A stretch of DNA of 36,863 nt, from NCBI GenBank assembly GCA_938001865.1, contig CALLAW010000104.1:1-36863 (forward strand), in the 5' to 3' direction. This stretch comes from an uncultured Saprospiraceae bacterium. GTDB taxonomy: Bacteria; Bacteroidota; Bacteroidia; Chitinophagales; Saprospiraceae. Positions 34,587 through 36,863 of this stretch are shown here, one piece after another. Below the pieces are notes generated by a model. The model ran no database searches, was not told the origin of the DNA, and was given only the letters and a program-made list of their open reading frames with translations. How positions within the stretch are numbered: position 1 is the stretch's first letter; the number at the start of each line of letters is the position of its first letter. Made by a program: the position numbers and the translations under genes.

Positions 34587-34596
34587 TAAGCCGCTT

Positions 34597-36213
34597 ATGT
34601 GCAAATCAAAAAATAATCTGTCAGGAGAGTCACTTATGCATGGTAAGGCTCATAACCAAGCTCATAGCAAGTGGTCTAGAAGGCACTTCCTCCACACAAT
34701 GGGGATCATGGGTGGAGGTACTCTGACACTCAGTGGCCTACCTGTGGCATCTCTTGGACTCTCTCCCCTCGCTATAGCTGGACATGCTGGATTAGAGAAT
34801 AGTGATCGTGTACTTGTCATGATTAGGCTCAAAGGTGGCAACGATGGTCTCAATACTCTCATCCCCACATTTGACTATGGCACCTATGCGAGTAATAGAC
34901 CCAATATCGCAATCCCCGAAAACCAAACCATCCAATTAAATCCAGAATTTGCCGTGCAAACTGCAATGCAACCACTCATGGAACTCTGGAATACCGGGCA
35001 GATGAAAGTCGTCAACTCTGTAGGGTACGAAGATCCTAACCTCTCTCACTTCGAATCAATCGATATCTGGAGTACTGGCAATAGAGACACATCAACCCAT
35101 CGATCTGGATGGCTAGGTCGCTACTATACTCAGGCAAATCCTGACTACATCGATAATCCAAGCCCAATACCACCAGCTGTCAAAATCGGCGGCGCAGATA
35201 GCTTACTCTTCTTTGATGACAATCAAGCCGACCTTGGATTCAATGTCGGATCGGCAAACGAACTCTCAGCTATAGGTGACTCTGGGACAGTCTTTGACCT
35301 CAATGCAAATACTGATCCATGCTACTACGGCGAACAAGTAGAGTTCCTCAGGACGATGGCCAACAGCACATTTCGCTATGCAGAAGTAATCAGCGATGCA
35401 TACAACGAAGGAACGAATGCTGTAGACTATCAAAATCAACTCGGACAACAACTCTCTATCGTCTCCAGACTCATCAAAGGTGGACTGGGTACCAAGCTCT
35501 ACTTAGTCACGCTTGACGGATTTGACACTCATGTAGACCAACTCAACTCGCATCGCAATCTAATGGAAGATCTCTCTGGTGCTGTAGCTAGCTTCTACGA
35601 GGACTTGAAGGTAGACGGCCTGGAGAGTGATGTATTGACGATGACCTTCTCAGAGTTTGGTCGACGTGTCAAGCAAAATGCAAGTAATGGTACTGACCAT
35701 GGTACAGCAGCTCCAGTGATGCTCTTCGGACCAGGGCTCAATGGGAGTGATATACTTGGCGATAATCCTAACCTCAATGACCTCGACAATAATGAAAACC
35801 TCAAGTATGGGACAGACTTCCGTAGTCTCTATGCGAGTGTACTTGAGTATTGGCTCTGCTTAGAACCATCAGCAGTAGATCAGATACTCGGTCAGTCATA
35901 TACACGGATGGATCTTGGCCTAGAGTGCCAATCCACAGTAAGCGTCAAGACTCCAATACAGCAGGCAGTCATGCACTCAGCCTATCAGTCACATCATCAA
36001 CTCAATATCCAAGTTAATCTCTCTAGACCTGACCAGTTACGGATCGACCTGTACAGTATACTTGGTCAGCACTTAACTACCATCTACGAGGGTTATGCCC
36101 AGTCAGGTCTACAGACATACTCGACTCCCATCAGTAGATACGGAAAGATCCCAGTAGTCTATCGGATCAGTAATGGCAAGAGCCAATACTCTGACAAGGT
36201 CATATTGAGGTGA
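34597..36213 (+). CDS. DUF1501 family protein with Tat-like signal and T9SS C-terminus
   Basis: This 538-aa protein starts with a twin-arginine-like segment (SRRHFLHTMGIMGGGTLTLSG). The DUF1501 domain follows, with MIRLKGGNDGLNTLIPTFDY, YEDPNLSHFESIDIWSTG, LVTLDGFDTHVDQ and TFSEFGRRVKQNASNGTDHGTAAPVMLFG, which resemble sulfatase/alkaline phosphatase-type folds with conserved Asp and His residues. The last 80 residues (VNLSRPDQLRIDLYSILGQHL to SDKVILR) are a type A T9SS sorting domain. It would be exported to the surface. Operon with DUF1800; substrate unknown. Confidence 0.9.
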   Translation: MCKSKNNLSGESLMHGKAHNQAHSKWSRRHFLHTMGIMGGGTLTLSGLPVASLGLSPLAIAGHAGLENSDRVLVMIRLKGGNDGLNTLIPTFDYGTYASNRPNIAIPENQTIQLNPEFAVQTAMQPLMELWNTGQMKVVNSVGYEDPNLSHFESIDIWSTGNRDTSTHRSGWLGRYYTQANPDYIDNPSPIPPAVKIGGADSLLFFDDNQADLGFNVGSANELSAIGDSGTVFDLNANTDPCYYGEQVEFLRTMANSTFRYAEVISDAYNEGTNAVDYQNQLGQQLSIVSRLIKGGLGTKLYLVTLDGFDTHVDQLNSHRNLMEDLSGAVASFYEDLKVDGLESDVLTMTFSEFGRRVKQNASNGTDHGTAAPVMLFGPGLNGSDILGDNPNLNDLDNNENLKYGTDFRSLYASVLEYWLCLEPSAVDQILGQSYTRMDLGLECQSTVSVKTPIQQAVMHSAYQSHHQLNIQVNLSRPDQLRIDLYSILGQHLTTIYEGYAQSGLQTYSTPISRYGKIPVVYRISNGKSQYSDKVILR

Positions 36214-36332
36214 TCTGAAGTATGATACCTCAGACAGCAATGAGAGAGAGTCCGAGAGACAGATGTTATTGATAAGTTATGTCCAATTAGGGTAAGATTG
36301 AACAAATTTTTTAATCATAAAACGGTAGAATT

Positions 36333-36863
36333 ATGAAAACACTAATTCAAAATTTCAGACAGTTAATCCTAGTTGGATTAATCTTATTTTTAACCACTTC
36401 ACAATCTGTTGGACAGGTAGTAACGAGAATTCTATCCCCTATATGCCTTGGTATAATCCAGATGACAAAATAGTAGAACTCAAAACACCTATTGTGGATG
36501 TAGAAGCAGTGTTAGAAGATGATGAACGTATTGGCAGAGAATTACCTAGAATAGGAATCTGGCAAGACGTTCAATACAACACATCAGATGGATTTCTTTC
36601 TCAAGCAGGCAATTTTTCCTCATGGAGATTAGATCTAAGTAATGATCAGGCAAAATCAATAAAATTTAAGGTTTCGCTAAAAACAATGCCCAATGACTTC
36701 AATTTATATTTCTATAATGAAGAATACAATTTTCTTGTTGGACCTATTAAAAGCAAGAACTTTAAAGATGGTAATTATGTAAGTGATTACATCCCTGGTA
36801 ATAAAGTATCAATTATTCTATTTTCACTTGATGATCAAATTGAGGTTAAGGAAGATGATATTG
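36333..36863 (+). pseudogene. N-terminal part of a secreted trypsin-like (lysyl endopeptidase-type) protein, frameshifted
   Basis: From the ATG at 36333 a signal peptide is encoded (KTLIQNFRQLILVGLILFL, ending SVGQ), but that frame stops at 36471. A second frame, open from about 36419 to the window end, encodes what looks like the mature part: NSIPYMPWYNPDDKIVELKT, DVEAVLEDDERIGRELPRIG, SSWRLDLSNDQAKSIKFKV and NLYFYNEEYNFLVGPIKSKN. This matches the N-terminal domain seen in Bacteroidota T9SS lysyl endopeptidase-like proteases. Joining the frames needs one indel near 36415-36425. It may be a broken gene or a sequencing error. The catalytic domain lies beyond the window. Confidence 0.6.

Noticed and set aside
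1-36863. Defence island, prophage, transposon or CRISPR array
   Set aside because: I found no transposase, integrase, phage structural gene, toxin-antitoxin pair or repeat-spacer array on either strand.

Overview
The window looks like chromosomal DNA of a Bacteroidota bacterium, most probably a Saprospiraceae/Lewinella-like member (lineage is inference). Seen directly: moderate-to-low GC, TAnnTTTG-type -7 promoter boxes, few Shine-Dalgarno sites, several secreted proteins with type IX secretion (T9SS) C-terminal domains including one CHU_C/gliding-type domain, and many lipoprotein signal peptides. Most content is housekeeping or conserved accessory genes. I see no phage, transposon, CRISPR array, rRNA or tRNA.

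Layout. 1-4460: the 3' end of an unknown gene, a small unknown gene, a secreted TPR protein, an operon of ECF sigma factor, TetR regulator and SPFH lipoprotein, and a divergent thioredoxin lipoprotein. 4460-5011: no protein gene but a strong candidate for a structured RNA of about 355 nt on the minus strand, with promoter, hairpins, a duplicated 18-nt motif and an intrinsic terminator. 5012-9524 (minus): a MauG/MbnH-type di-heme protein, an MbnP-like lipoprotein and a second Cys-rich, possibly MbnP-like lipoprotein, downstream of a DnaQ-type exonuclease and a TerC membrane protein. 9792-17634: a beta-propeller lipoprotein, a competence-type operon (T9SS protein, ComEC, ComEA-like HhH protein) and aconitase. 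17846-23661: a large T9SS adhesin-like protein, a Fur-family regulator and a membrane-anchored FMN glutamate synthase-like protein.

23885-32874: a fused alpha/beta E1 dehydrogenase, an unknown 184-aa protein, then a polyamine-related locus: AdoMet decarboxylase (speD), a YgiC/YjfC-like ATP-grasp ligase and a YgiB-like membrane protein on the minus strand, with a membrane-embedded spermidine synthase-like protein reading divergently. The last appears to start at a non-AUG codon. After it come a PDZ protein, a small membrane protein and an OmpA protein with TSP3 repeats. 33135-36863: the DUF1800/DUF1501 pair, then the start of a lysyl-endopeptidase-like secreted protease whose signal peptide and mature part lie in different frames.

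The points I would follow first are the candidate RNA at 4564-4920, the polyamine/ATP-grasp locus with its non-AUG start, the MbnH/MbnP pair with an extra Cys-rich partner, and the frameshift at 36333.
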